From NCBI GenBank assembly GCA_964628185.1, contig CAZVLQ010000005.1, positions 1 through 64,000 on the forward strand: 64,000 nucleotides of DNA, written 5' to 3'. Under the pieces are notes generated by a model that worked only from the letters and a program-made list of their open reading frames with translations, had not been told where the DNA came from and did no database searches. This document shows, piece after piece, positions 36,840 to 46,189 of the stretch; position 1 is the stretch's first letter; each line of letters starts with the position of its first letter. Source of the DNA: CAZVLQ01 sp964628185 (GTDB lineage Bacteria > Pseudomonadota > Zetaproteobacteria > Mariprofundales > Mariprofundaceae). The translations under genes were made by a program, and so were the position numbers.

Positions 36840-38002
36840 GGATGGATGACCCGGGCCAGGGCGGAGACAAGATGTTCAATCTGTTTGGTCGTATGGGCCG
36901 CGGAAAGTGTGATACGCAGACGCGCGGTTCCTTCCGGCACCGTGGGCGGACGGATGGCCGCCACGAAAAAGCCATGCTCACGCAGCCTGGACGCAGCGCC
37001 CATCGCCGCTTCATCATCACCGAGAATCAGAGGCTGGATGGGCGTGCGGGATGGCGCCAGCGGCAGCGCAAGCCGGGTGGCCAGATCAAGAAACAGGCGA
37101 ACATTTTTTTGCAGACGCCGGGGCAGCGCTTCCGCCCGCATCACGCGCAGGGCCTCCAGCGTCGCGGCGGGCATGCAGGGAGGCAGGGCGGTGGAATAGA
37201 TCATGGTTCGCAGGCGCTGACGCAGGCCCTCGATCAGTTCAGTTGTCCCCAGAACAAACGCCCCATAGCCGCCCAGCGCCTTGCCGCAGGTGCCGACCTC
37301 GACCAGTCGCGCATGCCCCTGAACGCCCGCCTCGAACGAAAGCCCCCGTCCATCCGGCCCCAGCACGCCCAGGCCGTGGGCATCGTCCAGCACCAGCAGG
37401 CTGTCGTGGTGTTCCGCCAGCTCAAGCAGTGCGTGCACATCCGCACAGTCGCCGTCCATACTGAACACGCCGTCGCTGACAATGATACGGCCCGGTGCGG
37501 CGTGGACCTCAAGCAGGCATTCAAGCCGGGCAAGATCAAGGTGCGGATACCGATGTACCGTTCCCCGGGAGAGACGGGCGCCATCCAGCAGGGAAGCATG
37601 ATTCAGCCGGTCGCAAAAAAGCCGCGTTCCACGCGCCGCCAGTGCATCGACAAGCCCCATATTGGCCAGCATGCCCGAGCCCACGACGAGCGCCGCTTCA
37701 AACCCCTTCCAGCGGGCCAGGGCGTCTTCCAGTTCGTGCATGACGGGGGCATCGCCACTCACCAGGCGCGAGGCGCCGCTGCCAAAACCATGCCGGTGGA
37801 TGGATCCGATGGCGGCATCCCTGATGCACGGGTGCGCGGCAAGCCCCAGATAATCGTTGGAAGCAAAATTGAGCAATTCCCTGCCGTCCACCGTAATCCG
37901 CGGACCGGAGCGGTGTGAATTCAGGAAAATACGCCGGCGTGATTCGGGAACGGGAGCAAACCGGTTGCGGCTGTCAGGCATGGCGGGCATGCTGGTGGCC
38001 AT
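36836..38002 (-). CDS. bioF: 8-amino-7-oxononanoate synthase
   Basis: PLP enzyme condensing pimeloyl-ACP with alanine. Conserved parts are LNFASNDYLGLA, ASRLVSGDAPVMHELE, VLDDAHGLGVLG and the PLP-lysine in GTCGKALGGYG. Homologues start 15-20 residues before the substrate segment; ATG at 38002 gives 388 residues, with 37990 and 37981 as shorter options, none with a clear ribosome site. The start region overlaps that of divergent comF, so the two promoters lie within each other's coding regions. bioB and bioA are not in the window. Confidence 0.93.
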   Translation of the reverse strand: MATSMPAMPDSRNRFAPVPESRRRIFLNSHRSGPRITVDGRELLNFASNDYLGLAAHPCIRDAAIGSIHRHGFGSGASRLVSGDAPVMHELEDALARWKGFEAALVVGSGMLANMGLVDALAARGTRLFCDRLNHASLLDGARLSRGTVHRYPHLDLARLECLLEVHAAPGRIIVSDGVFSMDGDCADVHALLELAEHHDSLLVLDDAHGLGVLGPDGRGLSFEAGVQGHARLVEVGTCGKALGGYGAFVLGTTELIEGLRQRLRTMIYSTALPPCMPAATLEALRVMRAEALPRRLQKNVRLFLDLATRLALPLAPSRTPIQPLILGDDEAAMGAASRLREHGFFVAAIRPPTVPEGTARLRITLSAAHTTKQIEHLVSALARVIHP

Positions 38003-38744
38003 GCACTTGCTGTCAACTATTGCTCCGGGCCGGGTTAACCGTTTATGGAAAATCCTGTTTCCGCCGGTCTGTGTATTCTGCCGGGCGCCGGTCCCGCTGC
38101 ACCATACGTGCTGCACGGACTGCGCCGGGAAAATACGCGTCTGGCCCGTGCATACATGCCGCCTGTGTGGAAGCATCCTGCCGCCGGAGCTTGTGCCGGG
38201 CCCCTGCGGCCGCTGCCTGACAAAGCCGCCTCCGCAATTGCGTACGTTCAGCCTTTACACCTATGCCGGGCCTGTCCGTACCGCGATCCTGGCCTGGAAA
38301 CTGGAAGGCAGGGATGCCGGTGTGCACTGGCTGATGCGCGCAGCGCAGGCCCGGTTGACCACCCTGTTTTCTCCGGACGATTTGCTGTTGCCCGTACCCA
38401 TGCCATTATCACGCATGCGCAAGGCGGGCCGGCATCATGCCGCCGATCTTTGCAGGAACATATGCCATGTGGCCGGCAGCCGCATGGACTGGCGTATCCT
38501 GCGCCGGGCGGGGGCCCGGCAACGGCAATCCGCCCTCGGCCGTAGTGCACGCTGGAAAAATCTGCGTAAGGCCTTCCGCCTCAATGACGACTACCGCCGC
38601 AAGCTGGACGGCCGGGGCCGCATCTGGGTTGTGGATGATATTTGCACAACGGGAGCGACACTGCATTATGCATGCCGCACGCTGAAATCAGCGGGATATT
38701 CCGCCTGCGCATTTTCGCTGGCGCGGTTGCCCGGCAAGGAGTAA
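38001..38744 (+). CDS. comF: ComF-family phosphoribosyltransferase-like protein
   Basis: About 247 residues with a cysteine-rich N-terminal zinc region (CVFC, CCTDC, CRLCG, CGRC) and the PRTase PRPP-binding motif WVVDDICTTGATL near the C-terminus. ComF is linked to DNA uptake and replication-fork repair, although no reaction is established. The start is uncertain: ATG at 38001, 37989 or 37980. It is divergent from and overlaps bioF, and in many gammaproteobacteria comF and the bio operon are likewise neighbours. Confidence 0.88.
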   Translation: MHLLSTIAPGRVNRLWKILFPPVCVFCRAPVPLHHTCCTDCAGKIRVWPVHTCRLCGSILPPELVPGPCGRCLTKPPPQLRTFSLYTYAGPVRTAILAWKLEGRDAGVHWLMRAAQARLTTLFSPDDLLLPVPMPLSRMRKAGRHHAADLCRNICHVAGSRMDWRILRRAGARQRQSALGRSARWKNLRKAFRLNDDYRRKLDGRGRIWVVDDICTTGATLHYACRTLKSAGYSACAFSLARLPGKE

Positions 38745-38753
38745 GACTCATAT

Positions 38754-39011
38754 ATGGCTTTGATTGAAGTATATTCAGGCGCTTTCTGTCCCTATTGTAT
38801 GCGCGCCAAGGCTTTGTTGAAAAAGAAAGGCCTTGATTTTATTGAATACAATGTTCAGGCCGAGCCGGACAAACGGGATGAAATGCTAAAACGAAGCGGA
38901 GGCGCCCGTACCATTCCGCAGATTTTTATCAACCACCGTCATGTGGGTGGCTGTGATGAATTGTATGCGCTGGAACGCAGCAGACAGCTTGACGTGTGGC
39001 TGAAGGAATAA
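38754..39011 (+). CDS. grxC: glutaredoxin 3
   Basis: An 85-residue dithiol glutaredoxin with active site CPYC near residue 12 and the glutathione-binding TIPQIFI and GGCDEL segments. It reduces disulfides and glutathionylated proteins. It lies 9 bp after comF and is convergent with recQ. Confidence 0.95.
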   Translation: MALIEVYSGAFCPYCMRAKALLKKKGLDFIEYNVQAEPDKRDEMLKRSGGARTIPQIFINHRHVGGCDELYALERSRQLDVWLKE

Positions 39012-39027
39012 GCCGCAAGCGGCTCCG

Positions 39028-41196
39028 CTACCCCCCCATGGAGGCCTCGCGCCATGCCAGCACGAGCCGGAACCCCTCGTTACTCACCGCAACGGGCAGA
39101 CCCTGCTTGATCTCCGATAAGGGCATGTATTCGTCAGCCTCTTCCAGTGCCGCGACCACGGCATCAAATGCCTCACCCAGCAGGGAGCGTACGTCCACTT
39201 CATAGCCGGCCTTGACCAGGGCGATAAAGTGCTTCATGACCGAGGATTCACTGATCCCCTGACGCACCGCGATACTCCCGGTGTTTTCGCCCTTTTTGTA
39301 CAATTCCCAGGTAAACAACTGACTGTCTTTTGTCACGGAGCGGTTGATCTGAATTCGCGCCGGTTTTTCCGGGGCTTTCGCAACATGCCCGTCCTCAGGC
39401 TTGTCATCCGCATGCCGCTGTAGCAAGTGCAGGAAAGACTCACCGTAGGTGTCCAGCTTGTGCTGGCCCATGCCGCTGATGGTGGAAAGATCATCCAGCG
39501 TTTGAGGGCGCTTCTGGCTCATTTCGGCCAGTGCGGCGTCATTGAACAGGGCATGGGGCGCCACCCCTTCGCTTTCGGCCATCTGACCCCTGAGCCTGCT
39601 TAAATCGGCAAACACCGGATCATTGCGATTTACAATCGGGCGCTTGAAGCCGCGTCTGACGCCGGGCTGGTACTGGGCCAGCATCAGCGTTTTCCGCCGC
39701 CGGAGTTTCGCCGCCTGCTTAGTCAGTTTCAGGGCGGAGTGCTGGCTGATGTCCTGGGTGCAATAACCGCGGTGGATAAGCTGACGCAGGATGGAGGTCC
39801 ATTCATCCGCGCCCATGCCCGTGCCCGTGCCGTAGCTCGCAAGCTTGTCATGCCCGCGTTCGCGGATACGGGCGGTATTGGCACCGCGCAGGATATCAAC
39901 GACATAGCCTTTGCTGTAGCGCTCATCGAGTTCGCGGATACAGTCAATGGCGAGCTTGGCCTCATTTGCCGCATTAAATGTTTCCGGTGGATTCAGACAG
40001 ATATCGCAGTTGTCACACGGGTCGGCCAGGCGTTCCCCGAAATAGCCGAGCAGGACACGGCGGCGGCAGGTCAGCGCCTCGGCAAAACCGATCATGCTGT
40101 TCAGTTTATGGATTTCGATGCGGCGCTGGTCCTTGCTTTCAACATTGTCAATCAGCCGGCGGACAAGATTGACGTCGCCCGAGCTATACAGCAGCAACGC
40201 TTCGGATTCCATGCCGTCACGGCCGGCGCGCCCGGTTTCCTGATAATAACTTTCTATGCTTTTGGGAACATCGTGATGCACGACAAAGCGCACATTCGGC
40301 TTGTCCACGCCCATGCCAAAGGCAATCGTGGCGACAATCACGCGGATACGGTCATGCAGAAAGTCATCCTGCACCTTGTCTCGGCGGCGTCCCGGCATGC
40401 CTGCGTGATAGGCGGCGGCACGGATACCCTGCCGCTGCAGGTATACGGCGACCTCCTCCACCCGTTTGCGCGACAGGCAGTAAATGATGCCCGATTCTCC
40501 CTGCCAGTCATGCAGAAACTGCAGGAGCTGGCGCATTGGCTTGCGTTTCTCGGCCACCAGATAACGGATATTCGGGCGATCGAAACTGGAAACGAACTGC
40601 CTGGCATGCTCGATATGCAGGCATTGCAGAATATCCCCGCGCGTGTGTTCATCCGCCGTAGCGGTTAACCCCAGGATCGGGATGTCGGGGAAAAGATTGC
40701 GCAGGTTCCCCAGTTTTTCGTATTCCGGTCTGAAATCATGACCCCACTGGGACACGCAGTGGGCTTCATCAATGGCAAACAGGGCGAGTTTGATGCGCTC
40801 AAGGGTTTTGAGGAAGCCCTTGGAAAGCAGCCGCTCCGGCGCAACATACAGGAGATCAAGGTCGCCGCTCGAAAGCCTTGCCAGCACATCCTTGGCAGCG
40901 GCGGCCTTGAGCGACGAATTGTAATAGGCGGCCCTGACCCCGCAGCGGACCAGCGCATCCACCTGATCCTTCATCAGGGAGATAAGGGGGGATACCACGA
41001 TACCGGTGCCCTTTCGCACAATGGAAGGGATCTGATAGCAGAGTGACTTTCCGCCACCGGTCGGCATCAGCACGAAGGCATCCTCGCCTTGCAGCATGGC
41101 CGCGACCACGTCTTCCTGCACCGGGCGAAAGCTTTCATACCCGAACACATCCCGCAGGACGTTTCTCGCCCGTTCCATTAATTTTTCAGTATTCAT
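39028..41196 (-). CDS. recQ: ATP-dependent DNA helicase RecQ
   Basis: 3'-5' helicase of 722 residues. Walker A TGGGKS is at 46-51, followed by DEAHCVSQWGHDFR, and then the RecQ zinc region (CRRRVLLGYFGE, CDNCDIC). A winged helix, an HRDC domain (LSRLRGQMAESEGVAP) and an extra C-terminal helix-turn-helix of about 110 residues follow (TWELYKKGENTGSIAVRQG), an extension found in a longer RecQ subgroup. It is divergent from hemD. Confidence 0.96.
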   Translation of the reverse strand: MNTEKLMERARNVLRDVFGYESFRPVQEDVVAAMLQGEDAFVLMPTGGGKSLCYQIPSIVRKGTGIVVSPLISLMKDQVDALVRCGVRAAYYNSSLKAAAAKDVLARLSSGDLDLLYVAPERLLSKGFLKTLERIKLALFAIDEAHCVSQWGHDFRPEYEKLGNLRNLFPDIPILGLTATADEHTRGDILQCLHIEHARQFVSSFDRPNIRYLVAEKRKPMRQLLQFLHDWQGESGIIYCLSRKRVEEVAVYLQRQGIRAAAYHAGMPGRRRDKVQDDFLHDRIRVIVATIAFGMGVDKPNVRFVVHHDVPKSIESYYQETGRAGRDGMESEALLLYSSGDVNLVRRLIDNVESKDQRRIEIHKLNSMIGFAEALTCRRRVLLGYFGERLADPCDNCDICLNPPETFNAANEAKLAIDCIRELDERYSKGYVVDILRGANTARIRERGHDKLASYGTGTGMGADEWTSILRQLIHRGYCTQDISQHSALKLTKQAAKLRRRKTLMLAQYQPGVRRGFKRPIVNRNDPVFADLSRLRGQMAESEGVAPHALFNDAALAEMSQKRPQTLDDLSTISGMGQHKLDTYGESFLHLLQRHADDKPEDGHVAKAPEKPARIQINRSVTKDSQLFTWELYKKGENTGSIAVRQGISESSVMKHFIALVKAGYEVDVRSLLGEAFDAVVAALEEADEYMPLSEIKQGLPVAVSNEGFRLVLAWREASMGG

Positions 41197-41281
41197 ATTT
41201 TTATACTACATGTTTTCGGCAACGATTCAATGGACTGGCGCGCATGGATATGTGGCATGGCTTGATGCAGGATGGGGCGTC

Positions 41282-42046
41282 ATGGGCGAGCTTACCGGAA
41301 AGCATATTCTGATTACCCGGGCGGCCACGCAGACCGCCGCCGTGGCGAATGAGATACGGCATCGGGGCGGCATACCGCTCTGTCTTCCATGCCTGGCGGT
41401 TCAGTGTCTGCCGCATCATGTGCGCAAGGGCTTCGGGTTACTGAAAGGCAGGGATGTTCAGGCCCTGTTTACCAGCGCCAACGGCGTGCATTGCGCGGCC
41501 GAAGCCATGGGAGACGTCTTTACTTCCGCGTTGCGGGATATTCCGGTCATCGCCATTGGCCGTCGTACGGCCTCGGCATTGCGGGGGCACGGCGTGACAC
41601 CGGCATGGGTGCCCGGGCAGGCGTCGCAGGAGGGCCTGCTTGCCGGCTGGCGGAGCCATGGATTGCCTCGCCGCCTGGTTTTTTTCCGAGCCGAGGAAGG
41701 CCGCGATTTTCTGCCGGATGCGCTGGCAGCCGCCGCCGTGGATGTGCGCCTGGTTCCGGCCTACCGCACCGTTTGCCCGCACGACGATGCCGACGACATC
41801 ATCCGGGCCCTGAAGGAAGGGAACATTGATGCGGTGCTGCTCGGCAGTGCCAGAACAGCCCGCCACTACGTACAACGTATCGGTGATGCCCGGCTGGCCG
41901 GCCGGCCGGCCGTTGTCGTTATCAGCCGTCAGGTGGCGACTGCGGCCGTGAGCATGAATCTGGACGTGCAGGTCGTGGCAAAAGAAGCTAGTTTCGTCTC
42001 CATGCTTGACGGCCTTGCCGCCTGGTACCGGCAAAATAAAGCCTGA
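41282..42046 (+). CDS. hemD: uroporphyrinogen-III synthase
   Basis: Cyclises hydroxymethylbilane with ring-D inversion. The 254-residue protein has the two-lobed HemD fold with weak sequence conservation: LTGKHILITRA at the start, ALFTSANGV and VLLGSARTA in the middle. ATG at 41282 fits the family N-terminus; the frame extends upstream without support. TATACT at 41202-41207 could be its -10. hemC is not adjacent, and hemB follows after 11 bp. Confidence 0.88.
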   Translation: MGELTGKHILITRAATQTAAVANEIRHRGGIPLCLPCLAVQCLPHHVRKGFGLLKGRDVQALFTSANGVHCAAEAMGDVFTSALRDIPVIAIGRRTASALRGHGVTPAWVPGQASQEGLLAGWRSHGLPRRLVFFRAEEGRDFLPDALAAAAVDVRLVPAYRTVCPHDDADDIIRALKEGNIDAVLLGSARTARHYVQRIGDARLAGRPAVVVISRQVATAAVSMNLDVQVVAKEASFVSMLDGLAAWYRQNKA

Positions 42047-42057
42047 CGGAGGTCTGT

Positions 42058-43041
42058 ATGTACAAAATGGAGCGCGTGATCCGTCCCCGTCGCTTAAGGC
42101 AAAGCACAGCCATTCGAAATATGGTGCGGGAAACCGTGCTTTCCGTGAACGATTTCATTTATCCGATGTTTGTGGATGAAACCATTTCCGAGACCGTTCC
42201 GGTCGTCAGCATGCCGGGTGTATCCCGGATCCCGCTTTCCGCTGTTGGCAAGGCGGTTGAAGAGGTCGCATCGCTTGGTATTCCGGGCGTAATCCTGTTT
42301 GGCATACCGGCCAGAAAGGATGCAACCGGCTCATCCGGCTGGGACAGGCACGGCATCGTCCAGAAAGCCATCCGTGCCGCCAGGGATGCGTCCCCGGAAA
42401 CCTGCATTATTGCTGATACCTGTTTCTGTGAATATACCGATCATGGCCATTGCGGTATTTTGCATGGCGAAACCGTGGATAACGACGCCACGCTTGCCAA
42501 TCTGCAGAAGGAAGCGCTTTCCTACGCCGAAGCCGGCGTGGACATGGTCGCCCCCTCCGGCATGATGGATGGCATGGTAGCCGCCATCCGCACCGGGCTG
42601 GACCGGGCGGGCTATCAGGAGGTGCCGATCATGTCCTATGCGGTAAAATATGCATCGGCCTATTTTGGTCCGTTCCGGGATGCGGCGGATTCAGCCCCCA
42701 GCTTCGGTGATCGCGCCACCTATCAGATGGATCCGGCCAACGCCCGCGAGGCTGTGCGCGAGGCGAGGCTTGATGTCGCCGAGGGCGCGGACATGCTGAT
42801 GGTCAAACCGGCGCTGGCCTATATGGACATTATCCGTAATGTCAAAGAGGCCACCGAGTTGCCGCTCGCCGTCTACAATGTATCCGGCGAGTATGCCATG
42901 GTTAAAGCCGCGGCGGAAAAAGGATGGATCGACGAGCGGCGCGTGGTGCTTGAAACCATGCTTGGTTTCAAGCGTGCCGGCGCTGATATCATTCTCTCCT
43001 ACCATGCACTTGACGTGGCGCGCTGGCTGACGCATGGCTGA
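42058..43041 (+). CDS. hemB: delta-aminolevulinic acid dehydratase (porphobilinogen synthase)
   Basis: Condenses two 5-aminolevulinate molecules. The 327-residue enzyme has the zinc-binding cysteine cluster DTCFCEYTDHGHCG and the Schiff-base lysines in SYAVKYASAYFGPFRDA and MLMVKPALAY. It is therefore of the zinc rather than the magnesium-only type. CGGAGG precedes the ATG. It is inserted between hemD and hemX, which are usually adjacent, and overlaps hemX by 8 bp. Confidence 0.97.
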   Translation: MYKMERVIRPRRLRQSTAIRNMVRETVLSVNDFIYPMFVDETISETVPVVSMPGVSRIPLSAVGKAVEEVASLGIPGVILFGIPARKDATGSSGWDRHGIVQKAIRAARDASPETCIIADTCFCEYTDHGHCGILHGETVDNDATLANLQKEALSYAEAGVDMVAPSGMMDGMVAAIRTGLDRAGYQEVPIMSYAVKYASAYFGPFRDAADSAPSFGDRATYQMDPANAREAVREARLDVAEGADMLMVKPALAYMDIIRNVKEATELPLAVYNVSGEYAMVKAAAEKGWIDERRVVLETMLGFKRAGADIILSYHALDVARWLTHG

Positions 43042-44098
43042 AAATACGGTCGGGCCTCCCAGGGAGCAGGCACAGCATGCCGATGATCAAAGCAGTGCCG
43101 CTACGGTAGAAAACACACCGGAGCAGTCTGAGGCTCCTGCCGGGAAAAGTGCGCCTGCACCGGCCACCCGATCCGGTTCCAGGATCGGGCTGTGGCTGTT
43201 GCTGATCCTTTTAGCGGCACTGCCGCTGACATGGTTTCTTGTTCCGGAAGATACGCGTCAGGGCTGGCTGAATATCCTGAAGGGGCGCATATCGCACCAG
43301 GAAACCGTGACGATAAACGTATCGCCTTCACCTGAACCCGCTCCCAAACCCGAGTCCGGACCGGCGCCGCCCGAGCCCGAGCAGCCTGTCGCTTCCCGGA
43401 CGGCCGAATCCGTACAGGCCGGCTCTTTACACAGACAGACTGCAACTCCGGCCCTCTCCTCGCATGAGGCCCGGGCGCTGATGGCCGCCATGGATGATCT
43501 TCGAAAGCAGACCGAGGCCCTTCAACATGAGCAGGCCGGTCTGCTCCGGCAATTGCGGGTCAGGCAGCAGATTGAGTTGCGTGCACGTCTGCGCCGGATT
43601 ACCGGGCAGGACGGCCTGTTCGTGCAAATGGCGGGCAACTGGCGTGATATCGCTCTGTTGCCGATCCTCACTGAGGATGAGCGTGCGACAGCGGAGGAAA
43701 TGCAGAAACTGGCCGCTGTGGATGCTGAAAAAACAAGGCGATGGCGGCGGCAATTGAAGAAACTGGCGGCCACGCTGGCCATGCCGGAACATCCGGATGT
43801 GCTTCCCAGGCCGGACAATGCTTTTTTTGCATGGCTGACAGGCCAGTTTCATCTTCGGCGTATGCCACAGCCGGAGCAACAGGCGCAGGCAGCGCTGCAC
43901 GACAGGCTTGTGGGTGCCGCCCAGGCACTGGCTGTCGGTGTATGGCCGCAAAAGAAGGCATGGCGTCACCTGCTTGCCGACCTGCGCAAGCACTTCGGAG
44001 ATGAAACCGAACTCGGCCTGCCTGAACAACTGGAAGGGATCCGCGAGGATATGGTCACGATGCACAAAACAGCCGCCGACTGGCTGAATCGCTTATGA
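43034..44098 (+). CDS. hemX: HemX-family inner-membrane protein
   Basis: A 354-residue protein with a cytoplasmic N-terminal region rich in Ala, Pro and Glu, one membrane helix (IGLWLLLILLAALPLTWFL, about 50-68) and a long periplasmic coiled-coil region after a proline-rich linker. It belongs to the family annotated as HemX, historically called a uroporphyrinogen methyltransferase but lacking SAM motifs. It is translationally coupled to hemB and lies before hemY. Confidence 0.88.
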   Translation: MAENTVGPPREQAQHADDQSSAATVENTPEQSEAPAGKSAPAPATRSGSRIGLWLLLILLAALPLTWFLVPEDTRQGWLNILKGRISHQETVTINVSPSPEPAPKPESGPAPPEPEQPVASRTAESVQAGSLHRQTATPALSSHEARALMAAMDDLRKQTEALQHEQAGLLRQLRVRQQIELRARLRRITGQDGLFVQMAGNWRDIALLPILTEDERATAEEMQKLAAVDAEKTRRWRRQLKKLAATLAMPEHPDVLPRPDNAFFAWLTGQFHLRRMPQPEQQAQAALHDRLVGAAQALAVGVWPQKKAWRHLLADLRKHFGDETELGLPEQLEGIREDMVTMHKTAADWLNRL

Positions 44099-44165
44099 TG
44101 TCCTCGCCGGCAGGTACGCTCCGGTACCACGTGGAAAAGAACATATTTGTGCGCGGGGGCCGCTG

Positions 44166-45341
44166 ATGCGCATTGCTATTATGCTTATCCTGGCGCTGGC
44201 GCTGGCCGGCGTACTGGCCGTATTTCCCGATGTGGCCAGTCAACCTCTCAAAATCGAGGCCTTCGGCTGGGTATTTGAAACCCGTCAGGGGCCGCTTGTT
44301 TTACTGCTGCTGCTGTTGCTGGGCGTATTCTGGGTGCTGCGCCGGGTTGCCGCCGCCATTGTGGCCGGGCCGGGGCAGGTGTGGCAGGCGCTGCGATCGG
44401 GCGGGCGCAAGCGCAGGGAATCCCATCTGCGGGACGGCCTGGCCCAGCTGATAGATACACGCGGCGATCTTGGCGCCAGGATATTCCGTAAGACGCACGG
44501 TATCGTGCCGGCCTGGGGTGCAGCCATGTTGCGCACGCTTGCCACCCCCGCCGCCGGTCATGCCATGCCTTCCACGGATAATAATCCGCTTCTCACCGCG
44601 CTGAAGGCACGTATCGTGACCGATCCCGACGCTACGCCTCGTCCGGACCTGGCGATGCGCAAGGCACATCTTGAAGCCTGGCTCAGGGTTCATCCGGGCG
44701 CACCGCTGGCCCTGCAACGTAAAATGGACATGGCGGAGGAAGAGGAGAACTGGGCGGCGCTTGCACATTTACTGGAGCAGGTGTGGAAGCGCGGCGGCAG
44801 CTCGGCGGCTACCATCCGGAATCGGCTGGCTGGCGCCTATATGAAGATGGCGCAGGCGCAGCCGGAGCATGGTCTGGAATATCTTCGCAAGGCGCACCGG
44901 CTCATGCCGGAATCCGGCGAGATATTGCTGGCGCTGGGCAGGGCGCTGTGCGCAAAAGATGATGTGTCGGCATGCTGCAGGTTGTGGTCCGGGTACCTGG
45001 AGCAGCATGATGACGAAGACATTGCCATCGCACTTCATGCGTTGCTGCGCAAGGATGCCCTCAAGGCCTATCGCAAGCTGGAAAATGCCGATGATGCGCA
45101 CATGACGCCGGCGCGCGCCTGGTTACGGGCGCAACTCGCTCATGATGCCGACCTGAACGGCCTGGCCATGGACCACATGCAGGAACTGATCAAAACGCAT
45201 CCCGGCCACATGGCCTGGCGGACGTTTGGTGACTGGCATGCCGAGGCGGCCGACTGGGTGCAGGCCGCACACTGCTATCAGAAAGCGCTGGAATACGCGG
45301 CGCCCTGCGACACATTTGACACCGCCGGCAAGGACGTCTAG
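44166..45341 (+). CDS. hemY: HemY-family protein with tetratricopeptide-like repeats
   Basis: A 391-residue inner-membrane protein. Two N-terminal hydrophobic helices (about 3-20 and 38-58) are followed by alpha-helical TPR-like repeats to the end. It belongs to the proteobacterial HemY_N family found beside hemX, and is unrelated to the Bacillus protoporphyrinogen oxidase of the same name. A scaffold role in haem synthesis is proposed for the family. It is last in the hemD-hemB-hemX-hemY group. Confidence 0.9.
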   Translation: MRIAIMLILALALAGVLAVFPDVASQPLKIEAFGWVFETRQGPLVLLLLLLLGVFWVLRRVAAAIVAGPGQVWQALRSGGRKRRESHLRDGLAQLIDTRGDLGARIFRKTHGIVPAWGAAMLRTLATPAAGHAMPSTDNNPLLTALKARIVTDPDATPRPDLAMRKAHLEAWLRVHPGAPLALQRKMDMAEEEENWAALAHLLEQVWKRGGSSAATIRNRLAGAYMKMAQAQPEHGLEYLRKAHRLMPESGEILLALGRALCAKDDVSACCRLWSGYLEQHDDEDIAIALHALLRKDALKAYRKLENADDAHMTPARAWLRAQLAHDADLNGLAMDHMQELIKTHPGHMAWRTFGDWHAEAADWVQAAHCYQKALEYAAPCDTFDTAGKDV

Positions 45342-45372
45342 AAGTAGGATAAAGCGGTTCTCTTGAGCCGCT

Positions 45373-45400
45373 GGCGGCTGCCGACGGGCGGCCGCCTTTT
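45373..45400 (+). terminator. terminator-like hairpin after hemY
   Basis: GGCGGC (45373-45378) and GCCGCC (45391-45396) form a stem followed by TTTT. The mobile repeat begins on its last base. Confidence 0.55.
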
Positions 45401-45472
45401 AACCCGCATATTGTATGAAGGTTCGCCTGCCTGTGCGTTGCACGCAGACAGGGAATTAGGCTTGAGCAGGCT
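45400..45472 (+). repeat. partial element of the TA-flanked family, hairpin-bearing subtype, overlapping grxD
   Basis: It starts with TAACCCGCATATTGTATGAAG, contains the same 30-bp hairpin insert as 14236-14300, and continues through GGAATTAGGCTTGAGCAGG, which matches the interior of the 250-bp elements. The stop codon and last codons of grxD lie inside it. Confidence 0.7.
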
Positions 45473-45788
45473 GCCGCAATGGCGCAAGCAATTTTTCCAG
45501 CTCCCCCGACGCCTGCATTTCGGAAACAATGTCGCAGCCGCCGATGAATTCACCCTTGACATAGAGTTGCGGAATGGTGGGCCAGTTGGAATAGGCCTTG
45601 ATGCCTTCGCGTATGGCATCGTCCAGCAAAATATTGACCGAGGTGAAAGGCACGCCTGAAGCCTGCAGGATGGACGCCACGCGTTGCGAGAAGCCGCATT
45701 GCGGAAACTGCGGCGTGCCCTTCATGAACAGCACCACATCATGTTCACGCACCAGTTTGTCAATATCGTCATGAACGGGGTCAGTCAT
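45456..45788 (-). CDS. grxD: monothiol glutaredoxin (Grx4 type)
   Basis: A 110-residue iron-sulfur carrier with active site CGFS (MKGTPQFPQCGFSQR) and the WPTIPQLYVKGEFIGGCDI glutathione-binding region. The C-terminal PAQA and the TAA are encoded by sequence matching the mobile repeat, so the native end was probably replaced. It follows bolA by 3 bp; Grx4 and BolA proteins form [2Fe-2S] complexes. Confidence 0.96.
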   Translation of the reverse strand: MTDPVHDDIDKLVREHDVVLFMKGTPQFPQCGFSQRVASILQASGVPFTSVNILLDDAIREGIKAYSNWPTIPQLYVKGEFIGGCDIVSEMQASGELEKLLAPLRQPAQA

Positions 45789-45791
45789 GAT

Positions 45792-46058
45792 TTACTCCTT
45801 TTTTTGTTCCGGCGTACGGGTTGTCAGGGCCAGGGCATGGATACGTCCCTGCATGTAATCTCCCAGCGCCTGATAGACCATCTGGTGCTGCGCCACCTTT
45901 GTTTTTCCGGCAAATGCCGGTGAGGCCACCTGCATTTCAAAATGATCATCGCCGGCAAACAGGCGCACTTCGACCTCTGCGTCGGGAATTTGCCGTTTGA
46001 CAAGCTGCGCCAGCGTCTGACTGATCATATCGTCTGATGAGGGGGCCATTGTGTGCAT
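45792..46058 (-). CDS. BolA/IbaG-family protein
   Basis: About 88 residues with the class II KH-like BolA fold: FEMQVASPAFAGKTKVAQHQMVYQALGDYM, including the conserved histidine. The start could be ATG at 46058, 46049 or 46028. It is directly upstream of grxD, its expected iron-sulfur partner. The acidic, IbaG-like sequence fits the BolA paralogue that pairs with monothiol glutaredoxin. Confidence 0.9.
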   Translation of the reverse strand: MHTMAPSSDDMISQTLAQLVKRQIPDAEVEVRLFAGDDHFEMQVASPAFAGKTKVAQHQMVYQALGDYMQGRIHALALTTRTPEQKKE

Positions 46059-46189
46059 TTTACCCGTTACAGCCTGAGATGAACACATTCTTTTTCTGGG
46101 GCTTTGGCCAATGCTCCTGCTCGCCGCAAACCATAATAAGCCCCCACAGTCTCCCTGCCGAATGCCGCTCAGGCGTGTGACTGATCCGA

